DNA of 64,000 nt from positions 47,371,602-47,435,601 of the forward strand of contig CM059563.1 of NCBI GenBank assembly GCA_030386875.1, given 5' to 3'. The notes under the pieces are model-generated. The model saw nothing but the letters and a program-made list of their open reading frames with translations, did not search any database and had not been told where the DNA came from. The DNA comes from Morinoia aosen (Eukaryota > Arthropoda > Malacostraca > Amphipoda > Talitridae). Positions 1 to 12,000 of this stretch are shown piece by piece. The position numbers and the translations under genes were made by a program. The first letter of the stretch is position 1. Each line of letters starts with the position of its first letter.

Positions 1-36
1 CTGCGCCGCTTTGAGCACCAGTTCAAGGATGCCCTC
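1..36 (+). CDS. RhoGEF exon 1 of window (partial, spectrin segment)
   Basis: The window opens inside an exon reading [12 protein letters not shown], followed by a consensus GTGAGT donor at 37 in phase 0. The true exon start lies left of the window. The heptad-like hydrophobic spacing and the continuation into exon 2 place it in the spectrin-type helical region. Confidence 0.75.
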
Positions 37-3000
37 GTGAGTTCCTAGCAAATTTCCACTTGCGCTAATACTAAGAGCCTTTGGAATATTGGTCAGTGTT
101 TTTTCTTTGGACTCATGTCAAGGATTTGAGGTAGCTCACCAGGTTACTTCATATATGAGTGGTATTGAAATTCGTTGTACTCCATAGCAGCTGATTTCGA
201 TTGCTATGATTCTAAATTGATTTTGAAACAAGGTTACCACAAATGCGTGATTTCGTTATTTGTTTTATAACCTGTGGGTCTGAGCCGGTGGTGCTATTTC
301 CTTGCGGCCAGACCGAGATTGACGTACCATTTGAAACAGGGTCAAATTTATGAAGTGATTTTACTTATAAAACTGCGTTCCTAGAGTTTCCATCCTTCGT
401 TCCTAGAGTTAATATTCTCATTTAGGTTCTCAATTGGTTTTATTCTAACTTTCGTTTCATTGACGACGATGAACGAATATTGTGATGCTAACTGAAAGCT
501 GTAAGGCATTTTATTAAAAGATAAAAGAAAAACATAACGAAGTTCTATAAAATTCCTTATCAGTCGGTAATTTCATGCTAATTTCATCTTATGACGGGAT
601 TTTCTTTCCTCCTCAATACATTTTCCTCTTCATTCTATCATTTTTGTCATCATCAAAATATTTTCTTCTCCATTACGTTATTTTTCATCATCATCATGTT
701 TTCCTCCCCATGACGGGAGTTCTTCGTCCTCATAAAAATACAGTTTTTTCGTTCATATGGTAGAATTTTTCGTATTCATCAAAAGATTTCATCAGTATGA
801 TATTAATTTCCGTTCTCATTATAATATTTTCCTCCGTATGACGGGATGTTTCGTACTCATAAAAACATTTTCATCGGTATGGTTGGATTTTTCGAAATCG
901 TCAAAATCTTTTCATCAATATGGTGAGACTTTTCGCTCCGATCAAAACATTTCCCCCGCAAGACGGGATGTTGTTTGGCCCTCGCTAAGCCCGTCCCTGT
1001 CCCGCCAGAGCGAGCTGGAGTCGCGGCTGCAGGAGGCGGCGGCGCTGCCGGCCGTGGGCACCTCCGCTCAGCAGGTGCAGGAGCGCCTCGACTCCACGCA
1101 CAGGTTCCATGACTCACTCAGGGTGAGTTGAGCTGTTTCAGTTGTATTCTTATTTAGCTCCATAGCTCTCAGTTCGTTTATTTGTTCATTTCGCTTACTT
1201 CTAATTGTTTCCATAGCTCTAAGTTTATTTTTCATTAATTTAAGAAACTTCTAATTTTTTCCACAGCCCTGAATTGGTTCATTTGTTCTTTCAACTTTTA
1301 GGTCTCGAGCTGAGAGTTAGGTACGCTTTCTTTTTATTGAAATAGAATGTAGTCTTTGTCTTTTGAGGACAAACTTTTTCGGTTCTCTGCTGTCATGTTT
1401 TTGAGTGGGAACGCATCTTGTGGATAGAGTTGCGTTTATCAACTCCTGACTTAAAAGACCTTTCTTCCTTCCTCTCTTTTGAACACATTTATTCTGATTA
1501 AGAAGACTTAAACTAACTTTTAATCTGGTCCGAGACTCCTGGCTGGTCTAGTAATTTTCACCGCAACTCCAAATTGGTTTTATAATTATTTTCAGTAACT
1601 CCGAGTTTGTATAATTATTTTTTTCGCAGCTCCGAGTTGTTCAATAGCTTCAGTTATTGTCAGCTTAATATTTTAGTTGGTATTCTCAGCCTAACTTATT
1701 GAGTGACAACAGCAGTGCTTTTAAGAAAAGTTTGCCTTTAAATTCTTCAATAATTTCGTGCTTTTTCATACCTTTCATCTCTATTACTTCTATAGATGAC
1801 TATTTACCTCATAATTCACGTTGTCCTGCTTTTCGAAAACAAATCTATTAACTTTTCTTATTCCTTAAATCCTCACCAAAAGCTACTGCGATTTATCCCA
1901 TCATAATTTATCCTTAAAAATTTTGCCGTACGTCACACCCTGCAATCCAGTATTGATTTTCGTACCGTTCTTAGTTAGCCTTTCGCTGAAACCGGTTTTC
2001 TTCTCACTACCAACTTGAGTTTGCCAGATGTTACGGCGGCCGGTTTTCATTGCGGGGCTTGAGCTTTGCTTCTCGGGGATTCTGAGTTCGACTCTGATCT
2101 CTATGACTGGAGAGACAATGAATGGTTTGGTCGTATCTTACATCTGTGTCGCCCTCTCCCGGCGATCAGTTTACTGACCAATGATGCGAATTTGTTGACT
2201 TGTTGGCCGCTGATGAGCAAAAATTGTAACTTAGTGATATGGGTGCTATTAAAGCATAACTTATATTTATTTATACTGGAAACAAACACATCGGTAGGTT
2301 ACAATGTCTGCATGATACTTATTGATATATGTACTGACATTAAACCAATTGAAAGCGTGTCTTCTGAATTGTTATTCACTCGGATATGGTACCCTGACTG
2401 CCACAATATTTACTGGCATATATATATTTAATAAATTATATACAGTGAAAAAGTTTTCACTGACCTTCTCATAGTATCCATTGACATGTATTCACTAAGT
2501 AATTAATACCCATTGTAATAGTTTACTATCGCATGGCATTCATTGACGTTGGTGAGAATATATTGCAATCTGAAGAAATGCTTTCATTTCGAAACAACTG
2601 CTGCAAAAACTCGCCGCATAGTCGTATTGTGCGCTGATCATTTCCTCAAAATGTGCAGTGCGATCCTCTGTCCAGTGAGCGCCTACGCGAGTTCTGAATT
2701 TAACTGAAAAAGATATATGTTTTGGGCTAACTTTTTCGAAGGTGCTGAAATCATCCATGGTCACAGTAACGCAATGTTCATGTATGCAAGACTTCTACTC
2801 CTGACAATTCTAAATTTTGGATTCACCGAAAACATGTTATTGCGTAGTAATTAAATTATAAGTTGAATCATTTAATTAAATGGAGTCAAATTAAACGGGT
2901 AAATGGTCATTGAGTATACATTAGCTTTTTCTGCGTGTTCACTTGCGAGCAGATATTTTAATACCATTTTCTTCATTTATTCTGAAAAAGCTTTTTCATT

Positions 3001-6000
3001 ATTTTGGGATGAATAATTCGTAGTTTTATGAGGTATAATTTTGCTCCATTCAGCGAGGTAATCGTCTTTTTCACTCTATGGTTGGTCGAGGCGATGTCTG
3101 TTAGTATAATTCCCGTCACTTGTAAATGTAGTTTCAGTATCAGCACAAAATACCGTCACATATCCAACAATCCACATCTCGATTCGCTGAACTGTTCCGA
3201 GCATGCGTTCATGAAATGCAATTGGGCGTTTGGACACTTCTTCAGTGTTTGGTTTGTTCCACTAAACATAAACTAGTTTCCTTGTATTTTCTTACCATTT
3301 GGCACGTTCCCCGCGTATTGGGATATATGTGTACCACTATAGAAAATTGCCCATTCACGTACCGGAATAAATAAATGACATTTCATCTGTTTCGCGTCCA
3401 ATTAAAAAAATTGTTCTCATTCAAGGTGAAATGTTATCGTGCAATTGTATTTTTTCTATTTTTCAGAAAGGATAAAAATCTTTTCGAGCTGTGAAATCGA
3501 TTTCCCAATCCTGCTACTTACAACCTAACCAAACAACCGCAGAACACGGTGAATACTTACAACCCAACTAAACCAACTGTTAACAACTGCGATAACACTG
3601 TGAACGTGTTGATGATGAAGTCTTTTTTTTCTAGGATATCCTGGACCGGGCCGCAGACCTGCGCAGCTCGGGACAGCAGCTGATAGCCTGCCAGCACTAC
3701 GCCGTGGACTCCATCAGGCCCAAGTGTGTGGAGCTCGCTAAGCGGCGGCAGGAGCTCGACGACCTCGTGGTGGTCAAATGCAAGAGCCTCGAGCGCTGCT
3801 ACGCCCTGCACCAGACCGCCGACAGGGTGAGGGGCCGGTGCCTGTCGTGTGTGGTCCTTAAGATGTACCCTCCATATTGAGCCATATGTATACCACTAGG
3901 TAAATTGCTCATTCCCGTACCAGTACAAATGAATGACATTTCATGTTTCGCCACCTTTTTAAGAAATAAATGTTATCAAACGAGATCAAACGTTTCCGTG
4001 CATTTATATTTTACATATTCCTTTGGAAAGATAAGACTGTATTTGAGCAGTAAAATCTATTCTCCTATTCTGCTACTTACAACGTAATCAAACACACTAT
4101 AACATCCGCGAAAACGCAGTCAGCGTGTTAACATGTTGCTTGCGATACGACCCATCGATGGGCTGTTTGAAAAATTTTAATAATCATTTAAAATTTAGCG
4201 TATTTATGGACCCAGTTAATGTTTGGTACTGATAAAATTGTTAACACCTTTTAACTTCAAATTTGAGTTGAATATTGAACTTCAGTTTAACCCATCGCAG
4301 TCAAAGTGGAAACACTTTGAATGCAACGTGAGCCATATTTGATCACTGAGGGAGTTTTCATCATGCTGCTGACCAACCAGTAGTCACAAACTCAATTTTT
4401 AAAGTATTTAATCAAAACTAAATGCAAACCTAATTCAGTTAATGTTTGGTATTTTCGACATTGCCGACTCCAATTGACTTTAAATTTGAGTTGAATATTA
4501 ATTAAACTTCAGTTCTACCTACCGCAGTCAAGGTGTTAAGAAAGAACCTCTATTTCTCCACCACAAAATAGGGACTTACGTTGCAGGAGTTTGTTTTGGG
4601 CTTATGGTTTATAGCTAGGCAGTCCGGCACACGTTATGTTTCTATGTCACATCTTTTATTCTTTCTCGTGGTTAAAACCCTTGTATCATGCAAATGATTT
4701 TCTGCGCAGGTTGTGAAGTAACTCTAGCTACTCGAAAAAGAAATCGGTATCATTTATTGCCGTACTCAATAATAGATTTGTGGTTTGGGAGGTCGAATCT
4801 TTACGTCCGATGCATCGCATTCTCTCTTGAAGAGGAAGTCCCTTCAGGGGGATACAAGTATTGGATCACTGGAAATTAGCACTTCCAGGGGGAAAACGTT
4901 TGAGGGCCCGAGCTGAGAGTTAGGTAGGCCTTCTTTTTGTTGAAAGAAAATGTTTTGGTTATGTTAAGGACCACCTTTTCGGTTCACTGCTGTCCTGTTT
5001 TTCAGCACCTACTACTTTCTTCTTCAACTTTTATCTTCTTTCATGAACTTTTTTCTTACTGTATTCTATGCCCCTTCTGCACTGATTCCGCATTCCCTTA
5101 TCTCCATGCTAAATGGTGCCTTCCTTCCTCCTTCCTTTCTTCGGTACGCTCTTTTTTGTAGCGGTTAGGGAGGCTTAAACTAACATATAATCTAATTTAA
5201 CCTTGAAGAGAAAGTCGTTGCATTATCTGCCTGTACGGGTTTTTAAAGGTTTCGTTCTTCAAATTTCATTCCATCTTTCCTTCTCATTGAGATGCTCACT
5301 CCTTCTTCCGCCAGCATAGGGGGCTGTTGTAAACGGGACACTCAATTTCCTTCTGGTGTACTTTAATATGAATAGAACTTACATCAATAACTTTTAAATG
5401 CACTGATGAAACGCCAATGCAGCATTTTCTCTGGTAAAACAATAAATATGATTAGAAAAAATCTATTCTATCCATGACAACTAGCGCTCCATGAATGAAG
5501 TTTTGAAGTGCCGAGCTGAAGGCAAGGCTTGTTTTTTTTTTATTTAAATGGAAAAGGTTTTTGTTCTTATTCGGACCTTTTTTCGGTCTACTGCTCTTTT
5601 TCCGGCACTTATTTTCCTCATCAAGTTTTATCTTGTATCTTGCACCTTCGTTAATTTTGTTCGTCTCCATGCGTAGAATGTGTGCACATTTCTTGTGCAT
5701 AGAATCCCATTGACTGAATTGCGTACTATTTGGTGCCTTTCTCCTCCCTTTATTGGGAACATTTTCACTTTGGTTATGGAAACTTGAACTAACTTCTATT
5801 CTTATCAAATATTTTGGTAAAACTCGGCCTCATCTTCCTATTGAGACTGAGGGAAGGCTATTGAAAGGAGTTGATGTGTTCACGCGATCTGTGATCACCT
5901 ACAGCTCATAGGCAAGTGTCAAGGAACTTTTTCGTTCAGAGAAAGTATTTGGAATTTTTTAGGGGATATGACCTAGGAATATCTAGGTACTTTCATAAAT

Positions 6001-9000
6001 GGGACCCCTTTTTATGTTTCTCGTTTCCTCTTATACAACATCCTTGAAAAATATTTGTTTGGAAGATTTTTTGGAGGATTTTTTGGGAATATTTGTTTGG
6101 ACATTTGGATACTTTCTTGTGCAACTTTTATCTTGTTTCACGAATTTCTTTCTCAACTTACGGATTCTATGGACCCTCTGTGTAGACTTCGCGTTGCTTG
6201 ATCTCCACTCTAAATGGTGTCTCGCTCCTTCCTTTCTTAGAACTTATTGCTGCTGCTAGAGAGGCTTAAACTAACATCTGATCTAACGTCCAGGCGAACT
6301 CGTGGTGCTCGGAGGGCATGGAGCTGCTGACGGGGCTGCAGCAGGAGCGGTGCAGCAGCGTGGAGGCGGCGCTGAAGGCGGTCAGGAGGCTGGACAAGTT
6401 CCTCGCCCTCGCGCCGCACGCCGGCCTCGCCAGCGCCATGGAGCTCTTCAGCGGCTACGAGGACGTCGCCATGTCGGACACCAGGCTGCTCCTGACGCAG
6501 GTGTGTGCGTGTGTTGACGTGTAGGTGTGGCGTGTGCTGGCGTATAGGTGTGGGCATGTATAGGTGTAGGCGTGTAGGCTGGCGTGTAACATTCCATCAC
6601 GCGCAACGTTTTCTCCCCCGTAATATTCCCCCACGAGCAACATTCCCCCCACGCGCAGACGGCGCAGCGGCTGCAGGACGTGGAGGACTTGTGCGAGCAG
6701 CAGAAGGCGGCGCTGAGGAAGGCGTCGACGCTGCTGGCGCGCCCCGTCACCGTCGTGTCCCCCGAGCCCATGCGGGGCGTGCACTTCCACCACCCCCAAC
6801 AGGGGCACAAGCCCCTCATCAGGAACGGCAGCGAAGGCAGCCTCCTCCACAACGGGGCTCCCTCCGCTGGTGTCATGGCCGACAACCTCAGCCTCGGCGG
6901 CAAGCTGGTGGGTGTGGGTTGGGTGGCGGTCTGATGTGACCATCATTAGTGATTGTGGGCTAACGATTCTAGTATCAGTTTTGTAGCCTCGGGAGCAAGC
7001 TGGTGGGTGTGCGTTAAGTGGCACTCCATTATTGTTGCCATCCTTAGTGACTGTGGATTTCCGATCCTAGTATCAGTTCTGTAGCCTCGGGGCCAAGCTG
7101 GTGGGTTGGTGGCAGTCCGTTGTTATCATCATTAGTGATTGTGGAGAGCCACACAACACACCTACACATGATATTTATGCGGAATAAATATTGTTTTTAC
7201 ACAGGTCTGAGCGTGTGACTGTGGCTTTCGATTCTAGTATCTGTTTTATTGCCTTTGGGCAGCTGGTGGGTGTCAGTTGGCTGGCAGTCAACTGGCACCA
7301 TCATTAGTGATTGCGGACTTTCGGTTCCGGTATCAGTTTTATTAGGTGGAGACATAGTTCTACGCCGTAGTGAAGGAGTTATGAGAAAATTGCATCTTTG
7401 AGATTGCTGAAAACTAAAACTTGAAAGCCGTCTAGCAGACAGAGTTCTTTTTATTTCGGATTTTTTTTCTCTCGTTTACGCCTTGTCTTCTTTTGGGTGC
7501 GAGAGTAGATCTTCACTCTTCGGATGAACAGAATCCTGGTTCGAGGCCTGCCCTACAACTGCGCAGTTTTTAACAGAGCATGCAGATCTTTTGTTGATAA
7601 TAGGAAACTGAGAAGCCGTGTAAAATAGGTTAAGGAGTAAACCCTTCTACTCTGCGAGCTTCTATTTCATTCCCTCGTCCTAGGTTTTGCAGCTGAAAAA
7701 TTTGTGTAGTTAACGTCATTATAAAAATGAAAAAATCAATAAAGCTATTTTTTCTCGTCTCTGTGTTTCTTGCTAGGACAATAATTCTAGCTAATATTGT
7801 CGTTGTTTGCGTTTGTAGCCGTTTATGCCTTGCTTTGGGGCGTCACTTCAAAAAGCATTTATTCATTTTTGCATGGAATGGCTCGGATTATCTGGGTTGT
7901 TTTTCTAGCAGAAATGATTGAATTCAACCTTCATACTGCAAGTTTATCCGGGATTGAGATTTGTATACAAAAATTTATTCAAGAAAATGTCAAACTTGAG
8001 AATTTGAACGGAAAAATAATCTGGCAGCCCTGGCATGACGTAGCAGTACGACAATTCAGCTTCAAAAAAGTTTCCTTTCCTTTGTTTTTTGCTCGATTGA
8101 AAGCTTTCTCTTGAACTGTGTATCGAAAAGCTCAAAAATTGATGAGCAATAGAAGTGACGTTTAGCGGTGTTTTAGCGCGTCATTCTTTTTCCACTTCTC
8201 CTGTTTTTCCCATGCGCATAAACGCACTTCTTACGTTCAGGACATGCTGAGGCTGCACAATTTTTTATTGACGGTAACGTACATCAAGACATGCTATCAA
8301 AATGGAGAGTATTTTTTGCCTTGCTTTCAAGAGCAAAACTATGTTCTTTCTGACGAGGTTCAGTTCCCAAAAGTCAACGTTATTACTCTCAAATCTCGTT
8401 GGACATTTTTCACGCTATACCTTGTATCAAAATAATTCTTTCATTTCTTGATGCTAGTTGATGCAATTTGTTGTTTGAACAACAGCGTACTGTAACTTTT
8501 TTCAGAGCGACGATGGTTTGTCTGGCACCTCTGAGAGTAGCGGTGCCAGCAAGGGCAAGAGAAGTTTGGTGCTCAAGGAGCTTCTGGACACCGAAAGAAT
8601 TTACGTCACTGAGTTGTGCTCAGTTTTAAAGGTGATTGCTAATAGCGTACGTCTATAGCTGTGTTGAATTTTGGTGCAAGGAATGGCTTGTGCATCATGA
8701 ACGATCCTCTTCTAAATATGGAACTACCAGTCATTCTCCGTTTTTATTTATTTATGGACTAAAAACAATACCGCATGTCAGTTATTTCAGCAATTTACGG
8801 GCTTGCTCAATTCTCACGACTTTTAAAATAAAATATGTTCAATAGAAAACTTATTCTTAGCCAACTTAGGAGAAAATGAGCTATCGGGCAAAAATAAGCA
8901 AACAGATTCCATAGGCTTTAACACTCCTTTGGTTTTGATTTCGCGTAACCCGACATCGATGACTTTCTCCAGGGCTACAAGGATGACATGATGAATCCAG

Positions 9001-12000
9001 ACATGCAGCACCTCATCCCCATCCAGCTGTACGGAAAGAGCGATATCCTCTTTGGTAACCTGGAGCAGATTTACCTCTTCCACAACGACGTCTTCCTCAG
9101 AGACCTCGAGACCTGCATTGACACACCGGAGCTCATCGGGCTCTGTTTTGTCCAGAGAGTGAGTGTCCTGTTGAGCTCTGCTGCTCGCTGAGTGAGAGTC
9201 GTGTCAGGGTTGCTTCATGCTAGGAATTTGTGTCTAGTTGCGCCCTGCCTCATGTAGAAAGTTAGGGTCCTGTTGAGCTCTTTTTTGTCCAGAGAGTGAA
9301 TGTATTATTAAGGTCTTCTGCTTGTAGAGTTAGTATCTTATTGGGCTTTGTTTACTGTTAAGAATTTGTTCTGTTAGGTTTTACTACACACGAAGAATTA
9401 GGTCTCATTGGGCCCTGCTTCGTGTAGAGAGCTAGTGAGCTGTTGGGTCTCGCTTCATGCATGTTGAGTATCATCTTGTGGTACAGGTTGAATTGTCTAC
9501 CGATTTTAACGTCAATTAGTTTATTTTGTTGCAATTTGTCAATTTGGTCTTCACAGTGGAGAATTGATGAAATATTGATTCTAAATTCCCTGATACGAAT
9601 AATCGCTTCCTTACGTTCATCTGAATGGTAAACGAGTCGTAATTTTGTTTTATTCTTCAACGTAATTGTCGTTTACTCTGAATGAAATTTTCGTTCCCAT
9701 TTCATTGTAGGTTTTAGTTTCTTTATCTCTCAGCTCACTCCTCACTTCTTATGTTCCTTCTTACAGTTTGGTTGCGCATACCTTAATAATCGCGATATGG
9801 ATTTCTATTATAATTCAATTCTTCTATGCATTTGATGATCTCTGACAGGAAGAGACGTTCCAATACCTCTACTATCTGAGCTGCCAGAACCGCATACGGC
9901 TTTCTGACTATATTTTACCCGTTACATTTCAATTTTTCAATGCCCGACAGAAAGAGACGTTCCATCACCTCTACTCGCTGTACTGCCAAAACAAGCCCGC
10001 CAGCGAGGAGCTCAGACGGCAGGTCGGGGATCAGAATCTCTTCTTCTCAGAGTGCCAGAGGAAGCTGCACCACAAGCTGCCCCTCGGTGCCTACCTCCTC
10101 AAGCCTGTCCAGAGAATCACCAAGTACCAACTTCTCCTCAAGGTCCATGACACTTGAGTGTAGTTTAAAACAACAACTCCTTTATGTGAAACTTGCGAAT
10201 GTCATTTCAAGCAAGGACTTCTACTTTATGTCTATGTAACGTGAGATGGTGGTCTGGTAAAATTCCGATTCCCTTCTCAAGAGATGCTTTGCATTGAGAG
10301 AATATCGTCTGTAGTCTGTTTTAGAGGCAGTAATAAAGGTGAGTTATTGGTGAAAGTTTTTAGGTGACTAATGAATTGATTTTCTTAATATAGCGGGTGA
10401 GTTGACTACTTTGTCTGCTCGTGTTTAGGTATGAATTCAAATTTAGTTGTGTGAAAAATTTTCTCGAAAATTTGTATCATTCAGAGTATTTGGTTCTTTT
10501 CACGAAATTTAACTGGATTATTTCAAATTCGGTTCACTACAGCTCGCTGCTATACTTTTATATTCTGGAACTACACCTTTTTGCGGATTACTTTTGTGGA
10601 TTAATCTAAGTCAAGTTCAAATTCATCCGAGTCAAGTTCAAATTAATCCGAGTCAAGTTCAAATTAATCCAAGTCAAGTTCAAGTTAATCCAAGTCAAGT
10701 TCAAGTTAATCCAAGTCAAGTTCAAATTAATCCGAATCAAGTTCAAATTAATCCAAGTCAAGTTCAAATTAATCCAAGTCAAGTTCAAATTAATCCAGGT
10801 CAAGTTCAAATTAATCCAACCCTCAGTTGAGTTAAAAAATGACAAAATAATTTGTTAATTTGAGATTTTGTGTTAAATATGTATCTATTGGATGTGATAA
10901 GCAAGACTGGTTTCGAGAATTTATTTACACCCATAGATATTTATATACGTGAAATTCCACGTTATCACATCTATGAAATCAAATACATGCATGTACAAAA
11001 TATTTTCATTGGACGATATGTAGATTTGATCAATTCTATATTTATTTACAATTCAATATATAAAACTTTTACGACTTCAGTAACTTTTATGATAATCATT
11101 TTATGAATATTTAAGCCTTGAAAGTATTATACATTGAATTGTGAACACACACAAAAAAATCAGTATAAGTTAGAAACGTTGTTTCTTGTATCATTATTGT
11201 GTATTGTAAGTGGATCCAACATTTCTTCACATTGACTAACACGGAATTAGAATGGATGGCAACATTGGCAACATTCAGGAATGTATCTGGGTAGTAATGT
11301 ACATGTATAAATTGTAATCACACGGAATCGTACATTAGTTCTCAGTGAATCGTGTTTGTATGTTTCTTTTGAAGATTAAATCTTCAAATCGTTCAATGAA
11401 AACCTTTTGTATAAGCATGTATATGATTTCATAGATGTGATAAAGTGGAATTTCACGTATATGAATATCTATGAGTGTAGATTTAGCCTCGAAATCAGTC
11501 TTGCTTATAACATCAATAGATAAATATTTAACACAAAAAACTCAAATTGGCAAATTGTTATGTCATTCTTTAACTCAACTGAGGGTTGGATTAATTTGAA
11601 CTTGACTCGGATTAATTTGAACTTGACTTGGATTAAATTTGAACTCGACTTGGATTAATTTGAACTTGACTCGGATTAATTTGAACTTGACTCGGATTAA
11701 ATTGAACTTGACTTGGATTAAATTGAACTTGACTTAGATTAATTTGATGTGAAAAAGGTGTAGAAAGGCAAGCTGCTCGATAATTTGATTAAAAAAATTA
11801 TCATCAGCGTTCAAGTCTCATCGGATTTACGCTTCACCATCTTACGTATTTATTCAATTTTGAATTTTAACAACTTATCCCTTAATCAAGAAAACATCCA
11901 TCCATCCATTAAAAATGACTCATCTAGAGAAAATAACGCGAACATTTTACTCCTGAAACAATCGCTAACCCGTAAAGGATAGCGACTTTGAAGGAGTACT

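Larger units (their letters stand above)
1123..3634 (+). other. Intron 2
   Basis: About 2.5 kb, AT-rich. The first part repeats phrases such as CATAGCTCTAAGTT and GCAACTCCGAGTT loosely. Family A copy 1 and a TTAA-type MITE (3303-3612) are listed separately. No exon is recognised between 1532 and 3302. Confidence 0.6.

Noticed and set aside
7525-7560. GGTTCGAGGCC resembling a Pol III box B
   Set aside because: No box A or tRNA-like fold at the right distance upstream.
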